A stretch of 64,000 nucleotides of DNA from Candidatus Phyllobacterium onerii (GCF_028331445.1 NZ_JAQMHX010000006.1:186001-250000); one strand, 5' to 3'. Counted from the stretch's first letter, positions 34,516 to 44,012 are shown. Notes: generated from the sequence alone by a model not told the origin. Program-made: numbers and translations.

Positions 34516-35937
34516 TTAGTTGACCGGCCCGTCACCGCCAAGAGCTTCCATGTGCACGTCAGCCGGCTTCACGCCGGTGGCGCGATTGACCAGAATGGTA
34601 ACAACCCATAGCACCACACCGATCCCGATGAGTATCCCGGCGATCTTGTATTGCACTGGGTCGCGGCCCGTCCAGGGGCCCGCGAAGAAGGCGCAGCAGA
34701 TTGCACCGACGATTGGCAGAAACGTCGGAGTGCGGAAGTGATCGTGATCGACACTTTCTTTTCGCAAGACCAGAACGGCAATGTTCACGATCGTGAAAAC
34801 GAAAAGAAGCAATAGCGCTGTCGTGCCACCAAGTGCCGGAACCTCACCAACAAACAGGATGAGGGCAAATGCCAGCAATGTCGTAAAGGCGATCGCCAGA
34901 TATGGCGTGCGGCGTCTGGCGTGTACCTTGCCGAAAATCGGCGGCAACACGTGTTCGCGGCTCATGCCGTAGACGAGGCGGCTCGCCATCAACATGTTGA
35001 TCAGGGCGCTGTTGGCAACGGCGAACATGGTGATAAAGCCGAAAATCCATAGCGGGAAATTCGGCGCTCCAGCCTGGACGACCTTGAGCAGCGGGGTTTC
35101 GCCCTCGCCGAGATCGGCAGGCGTAACGAGGGTGATGGCGGAAATAGAGACCAGCACATAGATGATGCCGGTAATGAAGAGACCCGCCAGCAGCACTTTT
35201 GGAAAAATTCCCGACGGATTCTTGCATTCCTCAGCCATGTTGACCGAGTCCTCGAAGCCGACCATGGCGAAAAAGGCGAGGGTGGTCGCGGCCATAACCG
35301 ACCAGAAGACGCTGGTATCCGGAGATGTCGCAAATTGCGTGATGCGGGAGACGTCGCCCTGACCGGCGGCAATGGCCCATAAGCCGATGAAGATGATGAT
35401 CAGAAGGCCTGTCAGCTCGACCATGGTCAGAACCACATTGGCCTTGACGCTCTCACCAACACCCCGGAAATTCACGGCCGCGACGATGGCCATGAAGGCA
35501 AGTGCGACGAGCGAGATACCGATCCCGGTTTCCAGATTGAGCTGAAACGCCCCCGAAAGGTTAGCGGCGAATGCACGCGATGCAGTCGACGCGGAGGTGA
35601 TGCCTGAACACATGACAGTGAAAGCGACGATGAAAGTTATGAAGTGGATGCCGAAGGCCTTGTGCGTATAAAGCGCGGCACCCGCTGCTTTCGGATATTT
35701 CGTCACGAGCTCAAGATAGCTGAAGGCGGTAACGACGGCGACGATGAAAGCCACGAGGAACGGCAGCCAGACGACACCGCCAACCTGCTTGGCAACTTGT
35801 CCAGTCAGCGCGTAGATGCCGGTGCCTAGAATATCGCCGACGATGAAGAGGAGCAGGAGCCAGGGGCCCATGACCCGATGAAGACTTGGCTCGATCGCCG
35901 CTCCTGAAGCGTTGCTACCTGAAGTCATGTCCGTCAT
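34516..35937 (-). CDS. APC-family amino acid permease
   Basis: A 473-residue inner-membrane transporter with about 12 hydrophobic segments. The APC-family unwound first helix is LLLLFIVGDILGTGIYALTG; other marks are ELVTKYPKAAGAALYTHKAF, FFAMVGFEDSVNMAEECKNP and YGMSREHVLPPIFGKVHARR. It most likely moves cationic or neutral amino acids by proton symport or exchange. The first ATG (35937) has GGGAGGGAG six bases upstream; a second is three codons later. No metabolic partner is adjacent. Confidence 0.88.
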   Translation of the reverse strand: MTDMTSGSNASGAAIEPSLHRVMGPWLLLLFIVGDILGTGIYALTGQVAKQVGGVVWLPFLVAFIVAVVTAFSYLELVTKYPKAAGAALYTHKAFGIHFITFIVAFTVMCSGITSASTASRAFAANLSGAFQLNLETGIGISLVALAFMAIVAAVNFRGVGESVKANVVLTMVELTGLLIIIFIGLWAIAAGQGDVSRITQFATSPDTSVFWSVMAATTLAFFAMVGFEDSVNMAEECKNPSGIFPKVLLAGLFITGIIYVLVSISAITLVTPADLGEGETPLLKVVQAGAPNFPLWIFGFITMFAVANSALINMLMASRLVYGMSREHVLPPIFGKVHARRRTPYLAIAFTTLLAFALILFVGEVPALGGTTALLLLFVFTIVNIAVLVLRKESVDHDHFRTPTFLPIVGAICCAFFAGPWTGRDPVQYKIAGILIGIGVVLWVVTILVNRATGVKPADVHMEALGGDGPVN

Positions 35938-36019
35938 CGGGTACTCCCTCCCTTGTACATGCAGATACGCGTTTGAAAAAACTATTGGCGAAACAGTAGC
36001 TTGTCAAACGAGAGGGGCG

Positions 36020-36052
36020 AACAACAAAAACGGCCCCGAAAATTCGGGGCCG
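36020..36052 (-). terminator. Rho-independent terminator of rpmE
   Basis: CGGCCCCGAA-AA-TTCGGGGCCG is a 10-bp stem. In the minus-strand direction it is followed by TTTTTGTTGTT, 28 bases after the rpmE stop. Confidence 0.88.
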
Positions 36053-36080
36053 TTTTCAAAATCCGGTGTGCTGGAAAAAC

Positions 36081-36302
36081 TTATATGCCGAGATTGGCGA
36101 AACGGCTCTTGAACTTCGATACGCGGCCGCCACGGTCTGTCAGCTGCTGCGAACCACCGGTCCATGCCGGATGCGTGGAGGGGTCGATATCGAGGTTCAT
36201 CGTATCGCCTTCCTTGCCCCAGGTGGAGCGGGTCAGGTATTCTGTGCCATCGGTCATGACGACCTTGATGGTGTGGTAATCTGGATGAATCTTGGCTTGC
36301 AT
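36081..36302 (-). CDS. rpmE: 50S ribosomal protein L31
   Basis: A 73-residue L31 of the form lacking the zinc-binding C-x-x-C pairs ([40 protein letters not shown]). It bridges the two ribosomal subunits. AGGA precedes the start codon. It is monocistronic, with a strong terminator, and divergent from the ABC exporter gene. The absence of cysteines is normal in this group. Confidence 0.95.
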   Translation of the reverse strand: MQAKIHPDYHTIKVVMTDGTEYLTRSTWGKEGDTMNLDIDPSTHPAWTGGSQQLTDRGGRVSKFKSRFANLGI

Positions 36303-36505
36303 CTGTATCGTCCTAAACTAGAGGGCACAAAACCAGCGCCACTGCCTAAGTGGGGTTCCGGTCGGAGCCGATTGGTAGAGATGAAGCCAAACGTCACAGG
36401 GGCGTGGGCTTCCAAAACTGTTGGCGAGCCTATACATCAGCCTTTAAGCAATAACAAGGCCGTCTGGCCGCAAAGTCGCAAAGCGATGTGAGGAAGACCT
36501 GAGAC

Positions 36506-38320
36506 ATGGCCGATAGGGATCCATCTCACCTTCAAGAGACGGAAAGAAAGCGTCGCTCCTTGAAACCGCTGCGGCGCATCTACCCATATATGTCTCGCTA
36601 TCGGGGCATGATAGCTGGCGCGCTTGTCTCCCTGGTGCTGGCGGCGGTAACGACGTTGACACTTCCGCTGGCTGTCCGGCGCATGATCGATCATGGCTTT
36701 ACCGGCGCAAATGGTGCTTTTATCAATAACTATTTTGGTATGCTGGTGGTGCTTGCAGCGCTTCTGGCACTCGCTTCGGGGGGGCGATACTATTTCGTTA
36801 TAACACTTGGTGAGCGCATCGTTTCGGATTTGCGTCGTGATGTATTCGATCACCTGACGCGGCTTTCTCCGGCTTTCTTCGATGGTACGCAATCGGGAGA
36901 AATTGTCTCGCGCCTTACCGCAGACACGACACAGATCAAATCGGCGGTCGGTGCGACGGCGTCGGTCGCGCTTCGCAATCTCATCCTTGCCTTAGGCGCA
37001 ATCGTGATGATGGTCATTACGAGCGCCAAGCTGTCGGGACTTGTTATTGCGGCAATTCCGTTGATCATCATTCCGTTGGTTGCTTTCGGGCGATCCGTGC
37101 GTCGCCGTTCACGCGCCGCCCAGGATACTCTGGCCAATGCCACGGCCTATGCCAGCGAATCCATTGTCTCGGTGCGCACGCTGCAGGCATTCACCAACGA
37201 GAAACTAGCAACAACGCGCTTTGGCGCATCCGTAGAAGATGCGTTTTCGGCAGCGCGTTCATCGGTCAAGGCTAGGGCTATCTTGACTGCCTTTGCCATC
37301 TTCATGATCTTTTCCAGTGTCGTCGCCGTGCTTTGGTTTGGCTCGCGTGATGTACTTTCCGGTGCGATGACTCCTGGAACACTTGGCCAGTTTCTGCTCT
37401 ATGCGGTGTTTGCCGCAGGGGCGCTGGGAGCGCTTTCCGAGGTTTGGGGCGAGCTGTCACAGGCATCGGGTGCAGCCGAGCGGCTGATGGAAATCCTGGC
37501 AGAGAAACCGGCAATAGAAGCACCGGCCAATCCTGTCCCTCTGCCGCACCCGGCCATAGGTTCGGTGAACTTCGACGATGTCTACTTCAACTACCCGTCG
37601 CGCCCGGATGCTCCGGCCCTGAAAGGTCTCGAATTCAACATCCAACCAGGCGAGACGGTCGCTATTGTAGGCCCGTCGGGCGCCGGCAAGAGTACCGTGT
37701 TTTCACTCTTGCTTCGCTACTACGATCCGGTTTCGGGGAGTGTCCGCGTCGATGGGCTCGATCTGCGCGAAGTCGATCCTTCGGATCTGCGTTCACGCAT
37801 CGCGATTGTTCCACAGGATACAACAATTTTTGCCGCGACCGCCCGCGAGAACATTGGCTTTGGTCGACCTGGAGCTACAAACGCGGAGATAGAAGCCGCG
37901 GCCAAGGCGGCGTTGGCGCACGACTTCATCAAAGCATTCGGCGACGGTTATGATACGCAGGTCGGCGAGCGCGGCATCACACTGTCCGGCGGTCAACGCC
38001 AGCGCATGGCCATCGCGCGCGCCATCTTGCGCGACGCGCCTATCCTATTGCTCGACGAAGCAACGTCCGCGCTCGATGCGGAGAGCGAAATGCTGGTGCA
38101 GAGGGCTCTCGACCATTTGATGCAAGGCCGCACAACGCTGGTTATCGCGCATCGGCTCGCGACCGTGCTGAAGGCCGACCGTATTCTCGTCATGGAGAAC
38201 GGACGCATTGTCGAGGAAGGCACGCATCAGACTTTGGTCAAGAAGAACGGCATCTATGCCAGCCTTGCCAAGCTGCAATTCGAAGCGGGCGCCGATGCCT
38301 TCAGGGGCGCCGCGGAATAA
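36506..38320 (+). CDS. ABC exporter, fused permease and ATPase (MsbA-like)
   Basis: A 604-residue half-transporter that works as a homodimer. The membrane domain (about residues 25-320) has six spans. The ATPase domain has Walker A GPSGAGKST, the Q-loop IAIVPQDTTIFAA, signature LSGGQRQR, Walker B ILLLDEATSALD and the switch histidine in VIAHRLATV. Relatives flip lipids, including lipid A, or export drugs; the start MADRDPSHLQETERKRRSLK is typical of a rhizobial MsbA-like subgroup whose substrate is unsettled. It is monocistronic, divergent from rpmE and followed by the hairpin-rich non-coding region. Confidence 0.9.
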   Translation: MADRDPSHLQETERKRRSLKPLRRIYPYMSRYRGMIAGALVSLVLAAVTTLTLPLAVRRMIDHGFTGANGAFINNYFGMLVVLAALLALASGGRYYFVITLGERIVSDLRRDVFDHLTRLSPAFFDGTQSGEIVSRLTADTTQIKSAVGATASVALRNLILALGAIVMMVITSAKLSGLVIAAIPLIIIPLVAFGRSVRRRSRAAQDTLANATAYASESIVSVRTLQAFTNEKLATTRFGASVEDAFSAARSSVKARAILTAFAIFMIFSSVVAVLWFGSRDVLSGAMTPGTLGQFLLYAVFAAGALGALSEVWGELSQASGAAERLMEILAEKPAIEAPANPVPLPHPAIGSVNFDDVYFNYPSRPDAPALKGLEFNIQPGETVAIVGPSGAGKSTVFSLLLRYYDPVSGSVRVDGLDLREVDPSDLRSRIAIVPQDTTIFAATARENIGFGRPGATNAEIEAAAKAALAHDFIKAFGDGYDTQVGERGITLSGGQRQRMAIARAILRDAPILLLDEATSALDAESEMLVQRALDHLMQGRTTLVIAHRLATVLKADRILVMENGRIVEEGTHQTLVKKNGIYASLAKLQFEAGADAFRGAAE

Positions 38321-38403
38321 CGGCGTGCTTGCCGTTTCGTGGATAGAGTAAAAATTAGAACGTTTTGACGGGTACTGTAAGTGCTCGGAATCGGCACAGG
38401 CAA

Positions 38404-38565
38404 GGTGCGTGGTTCGTTCTTCGACAAGCTCAGAATGAGGCGCACCATGAGGGAGGTGGGTTGATTGCAGGGAGCCAGGAACGGCAACGTTGATGCCTAT
38501 CGCGGCGTCGCCGGTTATCGTGCAGCCACCCAACTCCCTCATGGTGAGCTTGTCGAACCACGCAC
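38404..38565. repeat. Imperfect long inverted repeat (REP-like intergenic element)
   Basis: The left arm (38404-38460) contains GTGCGTGGTTCG, TCGACAAGCTCA and CCATGAGGGAG with short insertions between them. The right arm (about 38525-38565), read in reverse complement, has the same blocks contiguously. About 64 bases separate the arms. The words around TTCGACAAGCTCA recur in intergenic palindromic elements of many alphaproteobacteria. No transposase is present. Confidence 0.7.
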
Positions 38566-38663
38566 AGCAGTTTTGCCCATCCGGCTGATCAGCACTCTTG
38601 AAGCGTCCAATCTCAAAATAATCGTGGCTGTTTATCCACGCCCCCAAAACCTCGCTTATTCTA

Positions 38664-38963
38664 TTCCCGTCCTCTTCACGGGAACTGCTTCCGGAGCCGT
38701 TCGAAGTGGGGAGAGGATCGGCGCCTCCGATGGCGGGTAACGGACCCGCTGTCCGGGGAAGTTCTGTCCAAGGGTTCCCCTGCCGGTACTACGACTGGCG
38801 TGTGCTGGACGAGCACTTCGAAAGGGGCTTTCGGCAGCGGGTGACGCAATTCAGCCAACGCGGAAGGCCTCCCAAGCGGAACGGACGGGATCAAAAGTCG
38901 CCGGACGGGCGGTCTTCGGATCGCATTATTATTCTACAAAGACGCGCTTCGACGACCGCCCGT
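38664..38963. other. Hairpin-rich non-coding block
   Basis: Within 300 bases at least six short perfect stems occur: TTCCCGT/ACGGGAA (38664-38684), GCGGGT/ACCCGC (38733-38749), GGGGAA/TTCCCC (38755-38780), GTGCT/AGCAC (38802-38816), CGAAAG/CTTTCG (38819-38833) and ACGGGCGGTC/GACCGCCCGT (38905-38963). No reading frame resembles a protein. It does not match tmRNA, RNase P RNA or SRP RNA motifs that I know. It could be a structured RNA or stacked repeat remnants. Confidence 0.45.
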
Positions 38964-39051
38964 CTTCCCACAATGAAAGCAATGGCCAGACTCAGGATGA
39001 GGGCGTGGCAAGGGGGAAGCACACCCTGTTCTTTGACAAGATGGGAGCGCT

Positions 39052-40083
39052 CTAGCGTTCAGTCAATTTCAGCTCAATACGACGGTTACGGGCTCGTACT
39101 TCCGGTGTGCCACCAGGCTCCAGCGGTTGGAACTCGCCGAAGCCCGCGGCGACGAGACGGTTTGCTGGAACACCGTTGGCAATCAGGAACTTCACGACGG
39201 AAATGGCGCGTGCGGAGGAAAGCTCCCAATTGTCCTTGAACTGGCCAGTTCCGGAAAGAGCGACGTCGTCTGTATGGCCATCGACGCGCAGAACCCAATT
39301 GATATCATCGGGGATTTCCTTCTGCAGATCGATCAAGGCAGTCGCAAGCTTCTTCATCTCTTCCGAACCGGCCGGATTAAGGATCGCAGTTCCTGATGGA
39401 AACAGCACTTCCGACTGGAAGACGAAACGGTCGCCGACAATGCGGATGTTCTCCCTGTCGGAAAGAATTTCCCGCAGACGGCCGAAAAAGTCTGAGCGGT
39501 AGCGATTGAGCTCCTGCACGCGTTGCGCGAGAGCGACGTTAAGCCGCTTGCCGAGGTCGGCAATCTTGGCGTTCGATTCCTTGTCACGCGACTCCGATGC
39601 GTTGAGCGCCTCCTCGAGGGCACCGATCTGTTTGCGTAACGCCATGATCTGTTGATTAAGAATCTCGACCTGCGAAAGTGCGCGAGCGCTGATTTGTTTT
39701 TCGTTCTCAAGCCCGGTCGAAAGCTCGGTGATCTTGCCTTCGGCCGCCGCTCCGGCGCCGGCACCTTGAGAGAGCAGAGACTGAAGCCGCGATTGCTCGT
39801 TCTGCGCACTGGTGAGCGATGCCTGCAAGTTGGCGATCGTATCCTCCAGGTCCTGCTTGTTGCCCTGTTCCAGCGACAATAGCTGTGTGAGCTCGTTGAT
39901 CTGCGAATTAAGGCGATTGAGAACCGCGTCCTTGCCGGTGATTTCCTGGCTCAAGAGAAACTGCGCAAGAACGAATACCGAGAGCAGAAACATGATCGAC
40001 AGGAGTAGCGTCGACAGCGCGTCGACAAAACCCGGCCAATAGTCAATATGGCGAACGGCTTTGCGGTTACGACCGAGGGCCAT
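39052..40083 (-). CDS. MotB/OmpA-like peptidoglycan-binding protein with coiled coil
   Basis: A 343-residue inner-membrane protein. One membrane span (about residues 18-46, YWPGFVDALSTLLLSIMFLL) carries an aspartate at 21 where MotB has its proton-carrying residue. A coiled coil follows (about 48-195, rich in Glu, Gln, Lys, Leu), then an OmpA domain (VLRVDGHTDD, WELSSARAISVVKFLIANGV, RARNRRIELKL) that grips peptidoglycan. Its start overlaps the stop of the MotA-like gene by one base (TGATG). The pair should form an ion-driven envelope complex. The long coiled coil and lack of flagellar neighbours separate it from flagellar MotB. Confidence 0.85.
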   Translation of the reverse strand: MALGRNRKAVRHIDYWPGFVDALSTLLLSIMFLLSVFVLAQFLLSQEITGKDAVLNRLNSQINELTQLLSLEQGNKQDLEDTIANLQASLTSAQNEQSRLQSLLSQGAGAGAAAEGKITELSTGLENEKQISARALSQVEILNQQIMALRKQIGALEEALNASESRDKESNAKIADLGKRLNVALAQRVQELNRYRSDFFGRLREILSDRENIRIVGDRFVFQSEVLFPSGTAILNPAGSEEMKKLATALIDLQKEIPDDINWVLRVDGHTDDVALSGTGQFKDNWELSSARAISVVKFLIANGVPANRLVAAGFGEFQPLEPGGTPEVRARNRRIELKLTER

Positions 40084-41105
40084 CAGTTTGCCTTGTCACG
40101 AGCGATAGCATCGCCCAATTTGGCAAGGGTCTGACGAATGGCCTTTTGTTCGTCCGACTGTTTCTCCACCCAATCGCGCATCATCTGCTGCTCGGACCGC
40201 ATGTTCTTCACAAGCCCCTGAATACCTTCGGCAAGGCTTGCCAGAGCGGCCGTTGTGCGCTGGCTCGATCCGCCGGTCTCCTGAATGTTTTGCAGGCGTT
40301 CCGACAATGCGCGCAGTTCATCGGAGGCACCACTACTCGCGGCATCGAGCGCGTGCAGGTCGGAGCCAAGATCCGTGACGCTTGATAGCCAGTTTTCCAA
40401 CTCTGTGTAGAAGCGGTTTTGAGCACGACCCGCCTGCAAATCGAGAAAACCAAGTATGAGTGATCCGGAAAGGCCAAAGAGCGAGGAGGAGAACGCCGTG
40501 CCCATACCACGGAGCGGAGACTGAAGACCGGCCTTCAGCGAGTCGAGGACGCTATTTGCATCGCCCGCTCGCGGGTCGAGCGACTGAATGGTCTGGCCGA
40601 TGGAGCCGATCGTTTCGAGAAGTCCCCAAAAGGTTCCCAGAAGACCGAGAAATACCAGGAGACCGATGAGATAACGGGAGATATCACGGGTTTCATCAAG
40701 CCGTGCAGCGATGGAATCAAGCATGGAACGCATCGCGCTGGTTGAAAGCGCCATGGATTGGCGTCGTCCGATGAGGGCGCGCATCGGCGCGAGCATGATT
40801 GGCTTGGCGTTCGGATCATTGTTGCCCTTCCGGAAAGAATTGACCCAGCGAACCTCAGGAAACAACCGAATTACCTGGCCAAACCCAAGGAGGATACCCA
40901 CGACAAGAACGCCGACGATCAAGCCATTGAGACCGGGATTGGTGGTAAAGAAGACCGATATCTGGCGAAACAGAATGGCGGCAAGAAAGGCAACGATTGC
41001 CAGAAAGATCGCCATCGATAAAAGCACGAACCGCGGGCTGGAGAGCCGGTAAGGATCAAAATCATCGCCGTCCATACCCTGGCGGGTCGAACTGAAATCA
41101 GCCAT
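40083..41105 (-). CDS. MotA/TolQ/ExbB-like proton channel subunit
   Basis: A 340-residue inner-membrane protein with about four membrane segments: LLSMAIFLAIVAFLAAILFR, GLIVGVLVVGILLGFGQVIR, YLIGLLVFLGLLGTFWGLLE and GMGTAFSSSLFGLSGSLILG. The last two are the conserved MotA_ExbB part that surrounds the partner's transmembrane helix. A helical tail with repeated heptads (ELRALSERLQNIQETGGSSQ onwards) may contact the partner's coiled coil. The ATG at 41105 has GGAG upstream; a start seven codons earlier is possible. Known relatives occur widely in rhizobia without an assigned function. Confidence 0.85.
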   Translation of the reverse strand: MADFSSTRQGMDGDDFDPYRLSSPRFVLLSMAIFLAIVAFLAAILFRQISVFFTTNPGLNGLIVGVLVVGILLGFGQVIRLFPEVRWVNSFRKGNNDPNAKPIMLAPMRALIGRRQSMALSTSAMRSMLDSIAARLDETRDISRYLIGLLVFLGLLGTFWGLLETIGSIGQTIQSLDPRAGDANSVLDSLKAGLQSPLRGMGTAFSSSLFGLSGSLILGFLDLQAGRAQNRFYTELENWLSSVTDLGSDLHALDAASSGASDELRALSERLQNIQETGGSSQRTTAALASLAEGIQGLVKNMRSEQQMMRDWVEKQSDEQKAIRQTLAKLGDAIARDKAN

Positions 41106-41313
41106 CGTGTCGTCTCCGCATCGCAATCCGGTGCACCTAACCGATGCACAATGAACATAAAATCACTTTGCCTGCATGCTTTTCGCGCAAGTCAAATCGA
41201 TTTCTGCGACCCTAACCGAAATTATGGTGAAATTGAAAGGTGCCCGAAAGGCTGAATTGCTCTTGTTTGAGCAAAACTTCGTTGTTGTTCCGGACATGCA
41301 ACAAATGCAGCGA

Positions 41314-42105
41314 TTAGATTGGTTTTTTCAAGGTCTTTAGAAGCGCGCGTTGAATTGCCTCATTACCCGCAATGATAGCTTTACTTTCGATCACATCTTG
41401 CTCGCCATCGAAATTTGTGACGAAGCCTCCAGCCTCACGGATCATGATGATACCGGCGCCAATATCCCACGGTGAAAGACCTTCTTCCCAGAAACCGTCG
41501 AGGCGGCCTGCTGCTACATAGGCCAGATCGAGCGCCGCCGCGCCCATGCGGCGGATACCGGATACTTCGGCCATGACATTGCGCATCTGCAAAAGATAGT
41601 TGCCGTGATCGCCGCGACCGAGGTGGGGAACGCCGGTACCTATGACGGAGTCGACCAGCTTGCTGCGACCTGAAACGCGTAGCCGGCGGTCGTTGAGAAA
41701 TGCCCCACCGCCGCGCTCCGCTGTGTAGAGCTCGTCCATGGCCGGATTGAAAATGACGCCGGCCACGATCTGGCCTTGACGCTCAAGTGCAATCGAAACG
41801 GCAAAAATCGGAATGCCATGCAGGAAATTGGTGGTGCCGTCGAGCGGATCGACCAGCCATCTGTGTTGGCCGTCAGTGCCCTCGACAACGCCCGATTCTT
41901 CCATCAGGAAGCTGTAGTCGGGACGGGCCCGGCGCAGTTCGGTGTAGACGATTTCCTCGGCCTTCTTGTCGGCTTGGCTGACATAGTCACCAGGTCCTTT
42001 CAACGAGACCTGCAGGTTTTGTACTTCGCCAAAATCGCGAGCGAGCGAGCGGCCGGCTTTCATAGCAGCCTGCACCATTACATTGAGAATCGCTGAGCGC
42101 GCCAT
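41314..42105 (-). CDS. suhB: Inositol-1-monophosphatase family protein
   Basis: A 263-residue magnesium-dependent phosphatase: FLMEESG, WLVDPLDGTTNFLHGIP (metal ligands D-P-L-D-G-T), and WDIGAGIIMIREAGGFVTNF with the third metal aspartate. It hydrolyses inositol phosphates; in enterobacteria SuhB also joins rRNA antitermination complexes, which may or may not hold here. The N-terminal SAILNVMVQAAMKAGRSLAR is the usual start. It follows efp on the same strand, 34 bases apart. Confidence 0.93.
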   Translation of the reverse strand: MARSAILNVMVQAAMKAGRSLARDFGEVQNLQVSLKGPGDYVSQADKKAEEIVYTELRRARPDYSFLMEESGVVEGTDGQHRWLVDPLDGTTNFLHGIPIFAVSIALERQGQIVAGVIFNPAMDELYTAERGGGAFLNDRRLRVSGRSKLVDSVIGTGVPHLGRGDHGNYLLQMRNVMAEVSGIRRMGAAALDLAYVAAGRLDGFWEEGLSPWDIGAGIIMIREAGGFVTNFDGEQDVIESKAIIAGNEAIQRALLKTLKKPI

Positions 42106-42139
42106 TTCGGGTTATTTCTCCGTCAAAATCAAAATTAGC

Positions 42140-42703
42140 TTAATCGGCGCGGCGAACATAAGTCAGTTCGTTTGTATCAACGACGATACGTTCGCCCGAC
42201 GAGATAAAGGGGGGCACAAGAACGCGAATGCCGTTTTCCAGGACTGCCGGTTTATAGGAAGACGCCGCTGTCTGACCCTTGACGACCGGATCGGCCTCGG
42301 TGATTGCCAGCGTTACATAGTCCGGAAGCGAAATGCCGATCGGGCGCTCATCATAGAGCTCGACCGTCACCATCATACCGTCCTGAAGGAAGGCGGCGCG
42401 GTCACCAACAAAATCTTTTTGCAGTTCGAGCTGTTCGTAACTATCGGTGTCCATGAAAATCAACGCTTCGCCCTGCTCATAGAGGAAGGAGAAATCCTTC
42501 TGCTCAAGACGAACCTTCTCAACGGTCTCCGCAGAGCGGAAACGCTCATTCAGCTTCGTACCATTGATGAGGTTTTTCAGTTCCACTTGATTATAAGCAC
42601 CACCCTTGCCGGGTTTGACATGATTGGTCCTGACAGCAACCCAAAGGCCGCCATCATGTTCAATCACGTTGCCGGTGCGGATTTCATTGCCGTTGATTTT
42701 CAT
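42140..42703 (-). CDS. efp: Elongation factor P
   Basis: A 187-residue EF-P that relieves ribosome stalling at consecutive prolines. The N-terminal KOW-like domain shows the tip loop [11 protein letters not shown], whose lysine (residue 33) is the site modified by EpmA in lysine-type EF-P; later domains include [17 protein letters not shown] and [20 protein letters not shown]. The ATG at 42703 fits the family start [16 protein letters not shown]; the longer frame adds 18 unrelated residues. It probably shares an mRNA with suhB. The modifying enzymes are not in this window. Confidence 0.96.
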   Translation of the reverse strand: MKINGNEIRTGNVIEHDGGLWVAVRTNHVKPGKGGAYNQVELKNLINGTKLNERFRSAETVEKVRLEQKDFSFLYEQGEALIFMDTDSYEQLELQKDFVGDRAAFLQDGMMVTVELYDERPIGISLPDYVTLAITEADPVVKGQTAASSYKPAVLENGIRVLVPPFISSGERIVVDTNELTYVRRAD

Positions 42704-42848
42704 TTGTCTACTCGGATTTGTGTTGGATATCCGCGCCAGTCCTGCGGCGGCGGTCAAGAATGGCGCTCCAAGACCACAAATTCGTCAAATAGGCAAGAGT
42801 GGGCACGAAAACAGCCACAAGGCGTTCTTCCGATTTTTACCCACGAGC

Positions 42849-44012
42849 TCAGGCGGCCAACGCCGTTTCCGCCAATGAGACCCAGTAACTGATGCCATAA
42901 GGAATCGCATCATCATTAAAGTCATACGCTGAATTGTGCAGGCTCGCAGTATCGCCATTGCCGATAAAAACAAAGGCGCCGGGCCGTTTCTCCAGCATAT
43001 AGGAGAAATCCTCGGCGCCCATCACGGGCGGCATGTCCGTCGTCACTGCTGCGCTGCCAACAATCGTCTGGGCGACGCTGACAGCGAACTCGGTTTCCCG
43101 CGCATGGTTGAACGTTACGGGATAACCTTGATGATATTTGACCTCTGCCTTGCCGCCAAAGACCGCAGCAGTCAATTCAGCGACTTGGGTCAGCCGTTGT
43201 TGCGCGAACGCTCGAACGGCCGGCGAAAGTGTCCTTACTGTACCGCCAAGCTTGATGATATCCGGGATGACATTGGATGCGTCACCACCGTTGAGCTGCG
43301 TTACGGATATGACCAGTGAATTCAGAGGATCAGTCTCACGTGAGATGATTGACTGCAAGGCAAGAATGATATGGGCGGAAATCACCACGGGGTCGATCGC
43401 CGATTGAGGCTTTGCCGCATGACCGCCCCGCCCTGTTACCGTTATCTCGAACTCGTTGGTCGCCGCCATGATCGAACCCTTGCGAGTAGCGAATTGACCA
43501 ATTGGCAGGCCGGGTGCGTTATGCATGCCATAAACTTCGCTGATCCCGAAACGCTCCATCAAACCATCGTCGATCATGGCAAGCGCGCCGGCACCGCCTT
43601 CTTCGGCAGGCTGAAAAATGACAGCGATCGTACCTTTGAAGTTACGGGTTTCGGCAAGATACTGTGCTGCACCAAGTAGCATTGCGGTGTGGCCATCATG
43701 GCCGCACGCGTGCATCTTTCCGGGTATATTGGACGTCCAGGATTTCCCGCTCGCTTCGGTTATCGGCAAAGCGTCCATGTCCGCGCGAAACCCGATCACT
43801 GGCCCATCGCCATGCCGCCCTCGAATAATGCCGACCAGGCCGGTCTTGCCAATGCCGGTCTCGACGCTGTCGCAGCCAAAGTCGCGCAGTTTCTCGGCGG
43901 CAAACCGCGACGTTTCATGCACGTCGTACATGAGCTCCGGATTTTCGTGCAGGTGCCTGCGCCATTCGGCGACGTGTTGCTGCATCTCGTGAGCGCGGTT
44001 GATCAACGGCAT
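42849..44012 (-). CDS. M20-family amidohydrolase (hippurate hydrolase-like)
   Basis: A 387-residue zinc peptidase-like amidohydrolase. Visible are RRHLHENPELMYDVHETSRF, GFRADMDALPI, MHACGHDGHTAMLLGAA with metal ligands, IFQPAEEGGAGALAMIDDGL with the catalytic glutamates, and MGAEDFSYMLEKRPGAFVFI. It removes the acyl group from N-acylated amino acids; the exact substrate is unknown. GGGA lies eight bases before the ATG. It is followed after 92 bases by the suhB-linked efp frame on the same strand. Confidence 0.9.
   Translation of the reverse strand: MPLINRAHEMQQHVAEWRRHLHENPELMYDVHETSRFAAEKLRDFGCDSVETGIGKTGLVGIIRGRHGDGPVIGFRADMDALPITEASGKSWTSNIPGKMHACGHDGHTAMLLGAAQYLAETRNFKGTIAVIFQPAEEGGAGALAMIDDGLMERFGISEVYGMHNAPGLPIGQFATRKGSIMAATNEFEITVTGRGGHAAKPQSAIDPVVISAHIILALQSIISRETDPLNSLVISVTQLNGGDASNVIPDIIKLGGTVRTLSPAVRAFAQQRLTQVAELTAAVFGGKAEVKYHQGYPVTFNHARETEFAVSVAQTIVGSAAVTTDMPPVMGAEDFSYMLEKRPGAFVFIGNGDTASLHNSAYDFNDDAIPYGISYWVSLAETALAA

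Noticed and set aside
38664-38963. tmRNA, RNase P RNA or SRP RNA
   Set aside because: I looked for their conserved cores on both strands and did not find them.
38706-39239. 177-codon plus-strand frame in and beyond the hairpin-rich block
   Set aside because: Composition (runs of Arg, Ser, Pro) is not protein-like, and its end overlaps the MotB-like gene on the other strand.
39052-41105. Zorya-type anti-phage system
   Set aside because: MotA/MotB-like subunits are present, but there is no ZorC, ZorD or ZorE next to them, and the A subunit lacks the very long tail of ZorA.
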